A stretch of 50,643 nucleotides of DNA from an uncultured Campylobacterales bacterium (lineage in GTDB: Bacteria; Campylobacterota; Campylobacteria; Campylobacterales; Arcobacteraceae). The position numbers and the translations under genes were made by a program. Shown piece after piece: positions 42,163 to 50,643 of the stretch (the stretch's first letter is position 1; each line of letters starts with the position of its first letter). A model generated the notes under the pieces. That model saw only the letters and a program-made list of their open reading frames with translations, made no database searches and was not told the DNA's origin. The DNA lies in contig CAJQLJ010000020.1 of NCBI GenBank assembly GCA_905479135.1, forward strand, positions 1-50,643. The letters are read 5' to 3'.

Positions 42163-43143
42163 ATGAATATTGATTTTAGTGCAATAAAAGAATCAAAAAA
42201 TTTACTAGCATTCTCTGCTGGTATTGATTCAACAGCACTATTTTTTTTGTTACTTGAACAAAATATTGATTTTGATATAACAATTGTAAATTATAATATA
42301 AGAGAAGAATCAAAAGAAGAACTTCAATATGCCAAAGATTTAGCTTTAAAATATAAGAAAAAAATATTTTACAAAGAGGTTCATTTAGAATCAAAATCCA
42401 ATTTTGAAAAAATAGCAAGAGATATAAGATATGATTTTTTCAAACAAATTATAAAAGAAAACCTCTACAATACATTATTAACAGGACATCAACTAAATGA
42501 TAAATTAGAATGGTTCTTGATGCAACTAACTAAAGGTGCTGGACTAGTTGAACTAATTGCTTTTAAAGACAAAGAGGAAAATGAATTTTATACATCATTT
42601 AAGCCTCTTCTTAATATATCAAAAAATGAATTAGAAAATTATCTTAAAGAAAATAATATAAAGTATTTTGTAGATAAAAGTAATTATGATGAAAGATATA
42701 GACGAAACTATTTTAGACATAATTTTTCAGATAGGCTTTTAAATGAATATCAAGAAGGTATTAAAAACTCCTTTGAGTACTTAGAAAAAGATATTGAATC
42801 TTTAAATATAACAAATAAACCTATTTATAAAATATCACAACTTGAAATATTTGATAACTTGAGTGATGAGAATTTAAATATTAGACTAATTGATTTATCA
42901 TTAAAAAAAAGAGGACTTTTACTCTCACAAGCACAAAGGAAAGAAATTTTAAGACAAAAAGAGATTACAATATCGGACAAAGTTTGTATTAGTATAGAAA
43001 GTGAATTTATTTGGATATCTCCAAAATCAACTTTTGTTATGGATAAAAAGTTTAAAGAAAAATGTAGAGTTAAAAAAATACCTAAAAATATTAGAGCTTA
43101 TATAAAAGAAGTAAATATTGATTTAAAAAATTTATTGTTCTAA
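42163..43143 (+). CDS. tilS: tRNA(Ile)-lysidine synthase
   Basis: LLAFSAGIDSTALFFLL PP-loop, LTGHQLNDKLEWFLMQLTKGAG, YRRNYFRH. Confidence 0.93.
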   Translation: MNIDFSAIKESKNLLAFSAGIDSTALFFLLLEQNIDFDITIVNYNIREESKEELQYAKDLALKYKKKIFYKEVHLESKSNFEKIARDIRYDFFKQIIKENLYNTLLTGHQLNDKLEWFLMQLTKGAGLVELIAFKDKEENEFYTSFKPLLNISKNELENYLKENNIKYFVDKSNYDERYRRNYFRHNFSDRLLNEYQEGIKNSFEYLEKDIESLNITNKPIYKISQLEIFDNLSDENLNIRLIDLSLKKRGLLLSQAQRKEILRQKEITISDKVCISIESEFIWISPKSTFVMDKKFKEKCRVKKIPKNIRAYIKEVNIDLKNLLF

Positions 43144-43145
43144 GT

Positions 43146-43550
43146 TTAATTACTTCTAAATAGATCTTTTATATCTATCATAACAATTATTTCATCAATT
43201 GTGTTTTCTATTAAAACAGTAGAACCATATCTTACTTTTAAAGCATCTGTATTAGTTTCAAGTAAACAAAATACAACAATATTTTCTTCAATAATCTTGA
43301 TATCATGCACATATTTTTGACCTATTAAATCAACTATTTTTTCAACTTCGTTTAATATATTTTTTTCTACAATTTTGTTGTATTTTTTCTTTTCTTGTGT
43401 CTGAATCTTTTTGTTTATATTTGTATTATTTTCTTGTACTGATTCTTTATTTATATAAAAATAGTATCCACTAAATATTCCAATTAAAATAACAAAAGAA
43501 AGAAATTTTATAACTTTTATTTTTTTATTTCTTCTTACTACAACAATCAT
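43146..43550 (-). CDS. hypothetical membrane-anchored protein
   Basis: N-terminal TM IKFLSFVILIGIFSGYYFYI; no family recognised. Confidence 0.65.
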   Translation of the reverse strand: MIVVVRRNKKIKVIKFLSFVILIGIFSGYYFYINKESVQENNTNINKKIQTQEKKKYNKIVEKNILNEVEKIVDLIGQKYVHDIKIIEENIVVFCLLETNTDALKVRYGSTVLIENTIDEIIVMIDIKDLFRSN

Positions 43551-43562
43551 ACTATTTCTCTT

Positions 43563-44111
43563 TTATTTTTTTATTTTTATTGATATTTCTAAAGTTTTAT
43601 TATTTAATAACTTTGATACAAGCTTTATAACATCATCAAGATTTGAATTTGAAGTATTTTTATTATCTAAAGCATTCAAAATATCATCTTCACTTAAAGA
43701 ATCAAATTCTGAAAACTTATTTTTATTTTTGATCAGCTCATTAACTTCATTAGTATTAGTTTTTGTATTTTTTTGTTGTTCATATTTTTTCAAAATATAC
43801 TTAGGTATTTCTTTTAATGAATCTACAGAAATATCTGCTATTCCATTATCTAATAAAAACTCTTCTTCAATATTATTTGGAGAACTAAAAAATTTTATTC
43901 TTTTAATTAGTGAATTTTTTTTAATGATTTTTTCATCATCAATTAAGTAAATATCATTGGGATGGGATTGAATTATAGTTTTAAAGACACGAAGACTTTT
44001 TATATTTTCAATTTTACTATTTTTAGGAAGCTTTGATTTTATATTTGCATTTTCTAATGTTTTATAAATTTCTTTTTCAAAACTATCATTACCATAAATA
44101 TAAATATTCAA
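43563..44111 (-). CDS. hypothetical protein
   Basis: 182-aa ORF, co-oriented with and 12 nt from the downstream gene; weak receiver-like flavour at N-terminus only. Confidence 0.65.
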   Translation of the reverse strand: MNIYIYGNDSFEKEIYKTLENANIKSKLPKNSKIENIKSLRVFKTIIQSHPNDIYLIDDEKIIKKNSLIKRIKFFSSPNNIEEEFLLDNGIADISVDSLKEIPKYILKKYEQQKNTKTNTNEVNELIKNKNKFSEFDSLSEDDILNALDNKNTSNSNLDDVIKLVSKLLNNKTLEISIKIKK

Positions 44112-44210
44112 ATCAATGCCCTGTAATAAATTTTATAATTAAATTATATCTTTTTTTGATAAATTTATGATTTTATAATTTATTACAAAGCTTGAAATTA
44201 TCAAAAAGTA

Positions 44211-45238
44211 TTAATTCTTCTTAATACTCCATGCTAAGGTTTCATCTGCATACATTGGTACTACATTTTCATTTTTATATGTATATGAAGAAGGAACTAT
44301 AAAATCTTTCTTTTCAAGTAAAATTGTTTTCTTTTTTGGTCTTAATCCATAAACTCTTTGTGCTGTTAATGAAACAAAAGCATTTAGCTTATCAAGACAC
44401 TCATGTTTCTCAAACAACTCAACTAATACTTGAAGAGCAATTGGAGATGTAAATACACCAGCAGCACAACCACAAGACTCTTTTTTGTGTTTTGGGTGAG
44501 GAGCTGAATCACTACCAAACATAAGTTTTGGATGTGCTTTAAGTGCTGCATTTAATAGTGCAGTTCTATCTTCAGGTCTTTTAGCAATTGGTTTACAAAA
44601 TAAGTGAGGTTTTAACATTCCTCCTGCAACATCATCAAGAGTAATTAATAAATGTTGTAAAGTAACTGTCGCATGTAAGTTTTCATATTTTTCAAGTAAT
44701 TCAACAGCATCTTTTGTTGTAATATGTTCCATAATAATTTTTAAATCAGGAAATGCTTGAGCAATTGATTCGTAAATTGGCATAAATTCTCTTTCTCTAT
44801 CCATAACAAAACCATTAGTTTCACCATGAACACAAAGAGGAATCTGAAGTTTAGACATAGACTCTAAAGTTGGTCGTAAAACTTCTACATCCATTGAAGA
44901 AACTCCCGTTTCAGAATTTGTAGTAATTCCAGCAGGATAAAGTTTTATTCCAATAATCTCATCTTTAATATCTTCTAAAAATTCAAATGAATAATCTGCT
45001 TGAAAAAATAGTGTCACATGAGGATCGAAAATATCATCTTTACATGCTTCTTTAATTCTTTTCTTGTAAGAGAGTAATGCTTCTTTAGTTGTAATTGGAG
45101 GTACTAAATTAGGCATGATTAGAGCGCCTGTGAATGTATTTGAAGTTAAAGGTCCAACTAGCTTTAGCATATCATCATCCCTTAGATGGATATGCATATC
45201 TAAAGGTTCATTTATTTCAAAAGTAGTTACGCTACTCA

Positions 45239-45239
<1 letters not shown>
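44211..45239 (-). CDS. pyrC: dihydroorotase
   Basis: EPLDMHIHLRDDDML, ALIMPNLVPPITT, CVHGETNG, FGSDSAPHPKHKKE. Confidence 0.96.
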
Positions 45240-45589
<350 letters not shown>

Positions 45590-45633
45590 TTAATTATGTT
45601 ATTCTATCAAATTTTGTATAAATTTATATCTAA

Positions 45634-46821
45634 TTAGAAAGCTCTTTTAAATTCAGGGTAAGCTTCAATACCACATTCTTCAACATCTAAACCTTGCATC
45701 TCTTCATCATTATCCGCTCTAAGTGGCATGATTTTATTAATTATAAATAAAACAATATAAGATGACACAAAAGCAAATACACCTACAAGTAAAATACCTT
45801 TTAATTGTCCTAATAAAGTAATATCTGCTCCATTTGATGCAAATATACCAACAGCTAATGTTCCCCAAATACCATTTAATAAATGCACTGATAAAGCACC
45901 AACTGGATCATCTATTTTTATTTTATCAAAGAAAGTTACACCAAATATTACAATAATTCCACCTACAGCTCCTATTAAAATTGGAGTATAAATATTATAT
46001 AAATCAGGTCCAGCAGTAACTGCAACTAATCCACCTAATGCACCATTTAAAATCATTGTTAAATCAAGTTTTTTATACCTAAAATGCATAAAGATAGCAA
46101 CCATTAAAGCACCAGCTAAACCTGCTGTATTTGTATTCATAATAGTAAGAGCAACCGCATCCGCATTATCTTTTGAGGCAATTGAACCTACTGATCCACC
46201 ATTAAATCCAAACCAACCAATCCATAAAAGAAAAGCTCCTAAAGTAACTAAAGGAATATTTGAAGCTGGAATAACTTTAATTCCACCTGTTTTTGTATAT
46301 CTACCTTTTCTTGCACCAATTATAATAATAGCAGCAAGTAAAGCCCAACCACCAGTTGAGTGAATAACAGTTGAACCTGCTAAATCGTACATTGATAAAG
46401 AAAGAATAGTTCCATCTAAAAAGTTCATTCCCCATGTAACATTTACAATTAGAGGGTAAAGAACCGCAGCCATTATAACAGTAAATATAGCTAGAGGAAC
46501 AACTTTAGCTCTTTCACTAACACCACCTGACATGATATTTACAACTTTACCAACAAATGCCATTTGAAACATAAATGCAGCCCATTTACTCATACTATCA
46601 CTTCCAAAATCACCAAATGCAATTGAGTAACCAATAAGTAAAAATGCTAATGAGGCAATAGCATAAATTAATGTGTTAATTGTTAACACAGCAGTAACAT
46701 TTTTAGTTCTAACAATACCAGCTTCTAACATAGCAAAGCCAGGAACCATAAAGATAATTAATGTCATTGCAAAAATTGCATATAACGTATCAATTATATA
46801 AGAGACAGATTCTATATTCAT
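45634..46821 (-). CDS. amtB: ammonium transporter (copy 1)
   Basis: Polytopic; AMLEAGIVRTKN, DLAGSTVIHSTGGWALLAA, WIGWFGFNGGS, DDPVGALSVHLLNGIWGTLAVG. Confidence 0.97.
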   Translation of the reverse strand: MNIESVSYIIDTLYAIFAMTLIIFMVPGFAMLEAGIVRTKNVTAVLTINTLIYAIASLAFLLIGYSIAFGDFGSDSMSKWAAFMFQMAFVGKVVNIMSGGVSERAKVVPLAIFTVIMAAVLYPLIVNVTWGMNFLDGTILSLSMYDLAGSTVIHSTGGWALLAAIIIIGARKGRYTKTGGIKVIPASNIPLVTLGAFLLWIGWFGFNGGSVGSIASKDNADAVALTIMNTNTAGLAGALMVAIFMHFRYKKLDLTMILNGALGGLVAVTAGPDLYNIYTPILIGAVGGIIVIFGVTFFDKIKIDDPVGALSVHLLNGIWGTLAVGIFASNGADITLLGQLKGILLVGVFAFVSSYIVLFIINKIMPLRADNDEEMQGLDVEECGIEAYPEFKRAF

Positions 46822-46849
46822 AAATAATCCTTGTAATCGTTTTATTTAT

Positions 46850-46855
46850 ATTATA
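46850..46855 (-). promoter_or_regulatory. -10-like TATAAT upstream of amtB copy 1
   Basis: ATTATA on + (TATAAT on -), 28 nt upstream of the ATG. Confidence 0.55.
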
Positions 46856-46886
46856 TAGGTATAAAAAGTATTTGTTTTAGATTAAT

Positions 46887-46906
46887 TGTATAAAAAGTAT
46901 ACAATT
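46887..46906. promoter_or_regulatory. interrupted palindrome TGTATA-AAAAG-TATACAATT, putative operator of amtB copy 1
   Basis: 6+6 perfect arms with 5-nt spacer (extends to AATTGTATA/TATACAATT here), 31 nt from the -10-like hexamer; same motif at 48576. Confidence 0.6.
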
Positions 46907-46933
46907 CAAGAAAAAAGTATATTTTCTTGAATT
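46903..46933 (-). terminator. 12-bp perfect stem-loop downstream of PII copy 2
   Basis: AATTCAAGAAAA-AAGTATA-TTTTCTTGAATT; T-run after the stem on the minus strand is imperfect. Confidence 0.55.
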
Positions 46934-46944
46934 ATAAATAAAAA

Positions 46945-47286
<342 letters not shown>

Positions 47287-47293
47287 CTACTTC

Positions 47294-48508
47294 CTACGCT
47301 CTTTTAAATTCTGGATAAGCTTCTAGTCCAGTTTCATGAATATCAAGACCTTCAATTTCTGTCTCTTCATCAACTCTTAATCCAACAACCATATCTAAAA
47401 TTTTCCATACAATGAATGAAGAAATAAATACAAATGCTCCAATTACAACAATACCTTTAAGTTGTGCAATGATTGCAACTTCTGGATTAAAGATACCTAC
47501 AGCTAATGTTCCCCAAATACCTGCTACTAAGTGAACAGATAAAGCACCTACTGGATCATCAATTCTTAACTTATCCCATAATGGAACAGCGATTACAACT
47601 AGTGCACCACCAACAATACCTACAACAAATGAAACAACCATACCTAAATCAGGACCTGCAGTTACAGATACTAAACCAGCTAACGCACCATTTAATACCA
47701 TTGTTAAATCAACTTTTTTGTATAAAAGTTGTGTTAATAATGCAGCCATTAAAGCACCCGCACAAGCAGCCATATTAGTATCAGCGATTACCATAGCAAT
47801 TCCATCAATATCAGCTTTAGAACCTAATGCTAATTGAGAACCACCATTAAATCCAAACCAACCCATCCATAAAATAAATGTACCTAAAGTTGCTAATGGA
47901 AGATTTGAACCTGGAATTGGTCTAACTTGTCCATTTTTACCGTATTTACCTTTTCTTGCTCCTAAAATAAGAACACCTGCTAAAGCAGCCCATCCACCAA
48001 CAGAGTGAACAATAGTTGAACCAGCAAAATCAGAGAAACCAGCAAGTACTCCACCAAGTTCAGAACCACCCCATGTCCAGTGACCTTGAATTGGATAAAT
48101 AACACCTGATAAAACAACAACAAAAATTAAGAATGGCCATAATTTCATTCTTTCAGCAATTGTTCCAGAAATAACTGAAGCAGCAGTTGCAACAAAAACT
48201 ACTTGGAAGAAATAGTCAGCCATTACAGGATAACCCATAGCTTCATTAGTTTTTCCACTTAACATTGCACCAGAACCTATAAATGCACTACCATCACCAT
48301 ACATAAAGTTATATCCTACAAAGTAGAACATAATACAAGAAATTGCGAATAATCCAACATTCTTTGTTAATACTGTCGCATTATTTTTTGTTCTCGTTAA
48401 ACCAGCTTCTAACATAGCAAACCCAGCTGCCATCCACATTACTAAAATTCCTGCAAATACAAACAGGAAACCATCTAAGATATATTTTACATCAGCAAAA
48501 TTTTCCAT
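47294..48508 (-). CDS. amtB: ammonium transporter (copy 2)
   Basis: AMLEAGLTRTKNNATVLTKNV, DFAGSTIVHSVGGWAALAG, WMGWFGFNGGSQLA, DDPVGALSVHLVAGIWGTLAVG. Confidence 0.97.
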   Translation of the reverse strand: MENFADVKYILDGFLFVFAGILVMWMAAGFAMLEAGLTRTKNNATVLTKNVGLFAISCIMFYFVGYNFMYGDGSAFIGSGAMLSGKTNEAMGYPVMADYFFQVVFVATAASVISGTIAERMKLWPFLIFVVVLSGVIYPIQGHWTWGGSELGGVLAGFSDFAGSTIVHSVGGWAALAGVLILGARKGKYGKNGQVRPIPGSNLPLATLGTFILWMGWFGFNGGSQLALGSKADIDGIAMVIADTNMAACAGALMAALLTQLLYKKVDLTMVLNGALAGLVSVTAGPDLGMVVSFVVGIVGGALVVIAVPLWDKLRIDDPVGALSVHLVAGIWGTLAVGIFNPEVAIIAQLKGIVVIGAFVFISSFIVWKILDMVVGLRVDEETEIEGLDIHETGLEAYPEFKRA

Positions 48509-48537
48509 AAGACCCCTTTTAAATTTTTTATACGTGT

Positions 48538-48543
48538 ATTATA
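48538..48543 (-). promoter_or_regulatory. -10-like TATAAT upstream of amtB copy 2
   Basis: TATAAT on -, with a -35-like TTTACT 17 nt upstream. Confidence 0.6.
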
Positions 48544-48575
48544 AAACATACCACTTGATAAGTAAACATACTAGC

Positions 48576-48595
48576 TGTATAATTAGTATACAATT
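48576..48595. promoter_or_regulatory. interrupted palindrome TGTATA-ATTAG-TATACAATT, putative operator of amtB copy 2
   Basis: 6+6 perfect arms, 5-nt spacer, 32 nt from the -10-like hexamer; near-identical to 46887-46906. Confidence 0.6.
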
Positions 48596-48726
48596 TATAT
48601 TAAAAATTTATATTCATGTTGATTTATTTACTTGATTATAATTATAGTTATAATATGACGTATGATTTTTCAGTTTTGATTTTATTTAAATAGAGGATTA
48701 AGAGAGAAACTTTAAAAAAGTTTGTT

Positions 48727-48750
48727 AAGAAGGTATTAATTACCTTCTTT
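48727..48750 (-). terminator. stem-loop downstream of the ABC ATPase gene
   Basis: AAGAAGGTA-TTAAT-TACCTTCTT just past the 3' end of the minus-strand ATPase gene. Confidence 0.7.
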
Positions 48751-48758
48751 AATGTTTT

Positions 48759-49556
48759 TTATTCATCATCTTTTGCAAATTTTTCGTAAAGGAAGCTTAA
48801 AATAGCTTCTCTACATCTAATATATTCAGGATCACTTTGTAATTCAACCCTATTTCTAGGTCTATCTAATTTTACTTCTAGAATTTCACCAATAGTAGCT
48901 TTGGGACCATTTGTCATCATAATAACTTTATCACTTAATAAAACAGCTTCATCAATATCATGAGTAATAATTATCACAGTATTTTCAACACTTTGTTGTA
49001 TTCTCATTAAATGCTCTTGCAAATTTGCACGAGTAAGCGAATCAAGTGCACCAAAAGGTTCATCCATAAGTAATACATCTGGTTTAATTGATAGTGCTCT
49101 TGCAATTCCAACTCTCTGTTTCATACCACCTGAAATTTCACCAGGATATTTATCTCTTGCATGGTCTAAATTTACCATTGAAACAAATTTCTCTACTCTT
49201 TCTTTTAGTTCAGAAGATGATAATTCAGGCATAACTTTTTTAACTGCCATTTCAATATTTTCATATACGCTTAACCAAGGTAATAGTGAGTGATTTTGAA
49301 AAACAACAGCACGTTCAGGACCTGGACCTTTTATCTCTTTATTATTTAAAATTATATTACCCTTAGTTTGTGCATCAAGTCCAGCAATCATATTTAACAA
49401 AGTTGATTTACCACACCCACTATGTCCAATAATAGAAATAATTTCATTTTTTGCAATCTTTACATTTACATCAACAACAGCAACATACTCTTTCCCACCA
49501 CCAAGAGGGAAGCTTTTATGTATATTCTCTAATTCTAAAAATTTTTTATTATTCAT
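48759..49556 (-). CDS. ABC transporter ATP-binding protein, nitrate/sulfonate type (NrtD-like)
   Basis: IIGHSGCGKSTLLNMIAGL, EISGGMKQRVGIARALSIKPDVLLMDEPFGALD. Confidence 0.9.
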   Translation of the reverse strand: MNNKKFLELENIHKSFPLGGGKEYVAVVDVNVKIAKNEIISIIGHSGCGKSTLLNMIAGLDAQTKGNIILNNKEIKGPGPERAVVFQNHSLLPWLSVYENIEMAVKKVMPELSSSELKERVEKFVSMVNLDHARDKYPGEISGGMKQRVGIARALSIKPDVLLMDEPFGALDSLTRANLQEHLMRIQQSVENTVIIITHDIDEAVLLSDKVIMMTNGPKATIGEILEVKLDRPRNRVELQSDPEYIRCREAILSFLYEKFAKDDE

Positions 49557-49564
49557 TTTTTATC

Positions 49565-50374
49565 CTACGCTTTTTTTCTATAATCAAAGTAATCTGCAAT
49601 TTTTCCCATCATTACATCTAAAATAAATCCAATAAGACCAACAAGTATAATACCAATTATAATATTGTGATAAGCAAGGTTATTATACTCATCCCAAATC
49701 CAGAAACCAATACCAATACCACCTGTTAACATCTCAGCTGCAACAATAACAAGCCATGCAATACCAAGTGAAAGTCTCATACCAGTAAAAATATAAGGAA
49801 CAGCAACTGGTAAAATAATCTTAGTTACTTTTTCAATTGAAGTAAACTGTAATACTTTTGCAACATTTAAATAATCTTCATTTACATTTTTAACACCTAA
49901 TGCGGTATTTATAATAATAGGCCAAATTGATGTAATAAAAATTGTAGATATTGCAGTTGCATTAATATCTTGGAAAACGAAAAGTAATAACGGTAACCAC
50001 GCTAATGGAGAAACTGGTTTAAATATCTGAATAAATGGCTCTAGTGCATATTGAAAGTTTTTACTCATTCCTACAAGTAAGCCAACAGGAACTCCTACAA
50101 TAATTGCCAAGATAAAACCAGCAAATACTCTTTCTAAAGATGCTATTATTTGCCAAAATAAACCTTTATCATCTTGATTTTCTATATAAAAAGGATCTGA
50201 TAATACACCCTCTATTTCATCACCATCAGCCGTAACTCCTCCAAATGCATACACATATGTATCACTAGGTGTAGGGAAATCTTCTACTATAGTTGCCAAA
50301 CCAGACCAAACTTGAAGTAATACTAATAACACTATAAATGGTAGTAGTATCTTTTTATATGTTTCTTTATTCAT
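49565..50374 (-). CDS. ABC transporter permease, nitrate type (NrtB-like)
   Basis: PVSPLAWLPLLLFVFQDINATAISTIFITSIWPIIINTALGVKNV... typical of NrtB. Confidence 0.9.
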   Translation of the reverse strand: MNKETYKKILLPFIVLLVLLQVWSGLATIVEDFPTPSDTYVYAFGGVTADGDEIEGVLSDPFYIENQDDKGLFWQIIASLERVFAGFILAIIVGVPVGLLVGMSKNFQYALEPFIQIFKPVSPLAWLPLLLFVFQDINATAISTIFITSIWPIIINTALGVKNVNEDYLNVAKVLQFTSIEKVTKIILPVAVPYIFTGMRLSLGIAWLVIVAAEMLTGGIGIGFWIWDEYNNLAYHNIIIGIILVGLIGFILDVMMGKIADYFDYRKKA

Positions 50375-50450
50375 CTTTTACCTTTTTTTGTTCTTTTAAA
50401 TGCTTATAATCTAAGTGAAGTTAAATTAGAACTTGATAACTAAACATTTA

Positions 50451-50482
50451 AAAAGACAAAGTTTAAAACTTTATCTTTTTTT
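50451..50482 (-). terminator. stem-loop between substrate-binding protein and permease genes
   Basis: AAAGACAAAGTTT-AA-AACTTTATCTTT followed by TTTTT on +; flanked by A-run on the other side. Lies between two co-oriented minus-strand genes. Confidence 0.55.
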
Positions 50483-50497
50483 TTAATTAACTATTTA

Positions 50498-50643
50498 TTA
50501 TTTAGTTACATATTTTGGATCAGCACAACCAGCAGGTCCATAATGACATTCATATTTTGGTTGTTTTGTTTCAACTTTCCAATTGTTTGCTTTTATTAAA
50601 TCTTCTTTTGAAACTAAAGAGTTTTGAACTTTTGCATCGAAAA
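50498..50643 (-). CDS. C-terminus of a probable NrtA-like ABC substrate-binding protein (gene runs off the window)
   Basis: Reverse complement reads ...VQNSLVSKEDLIKANNWKVETKQPKYECHYGPAGCADPKYVTK*; position upstream of NrtB-like gene. Confidence 0.65.
   Translation of the reverse strand, partial: FDAKVQNSLVSKEDLIKANNWKVETKQPKYECHYGPAGCADPKYVTK

Noticed and set aside
47506-47778. 90-aa ORF antisense to amtB copy 2, His/Gln/Leu-rich
   Set aside because: Composition is the expected antisense reading of a hydrophobic gene.

Overview
AT-rich window with gene content and order typical of Campylobacterota, closest in feel to Arcobacter-like genomes (genus-level assignment is inference). It is densely packed core genome. 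Cell functions seen include menaquinone (mqnE), tRNA/ribosome modification (miaB, rimO, tilS, tgt), translation and replication (nusA, cysS, rpsF-ssb-rpsR, holA, rnr), amino-acid and cofactor synthesis (ilvC, dapC, class II DAHP synthase, serB, panC, bioF-like), murC, nhaA and dprA. There is a two-component/HD-GYP pair, and a nitrogen-acquisition block on the minus strand (nitrate-type ABC transporter, two tandem amtB-PII pairs, then pyrC). No rRNA, tRNA, CRISPR, prophage or transposon was recognised. The most notable unexplained structure is a near-identical interrupted palindrome, TGTATA-N5-TATACAATT, upstream of both amtB genes, 31 and 32 nt from a TATAAT -10-like hexamer. It looks like the operator of an unidentified nitrogen regulator. 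Other leads are a PII-pyrC stop/start overlap, a hybrid kinase with an unusual Cys-containing sensor region paired with an HD-GYP regulator, an orphan DppB-like permease, a PilM/GspL-like unknown protein, a soluble RCK-domain protein and an unannotated 56-aa ORF carrying a strong hairpin.
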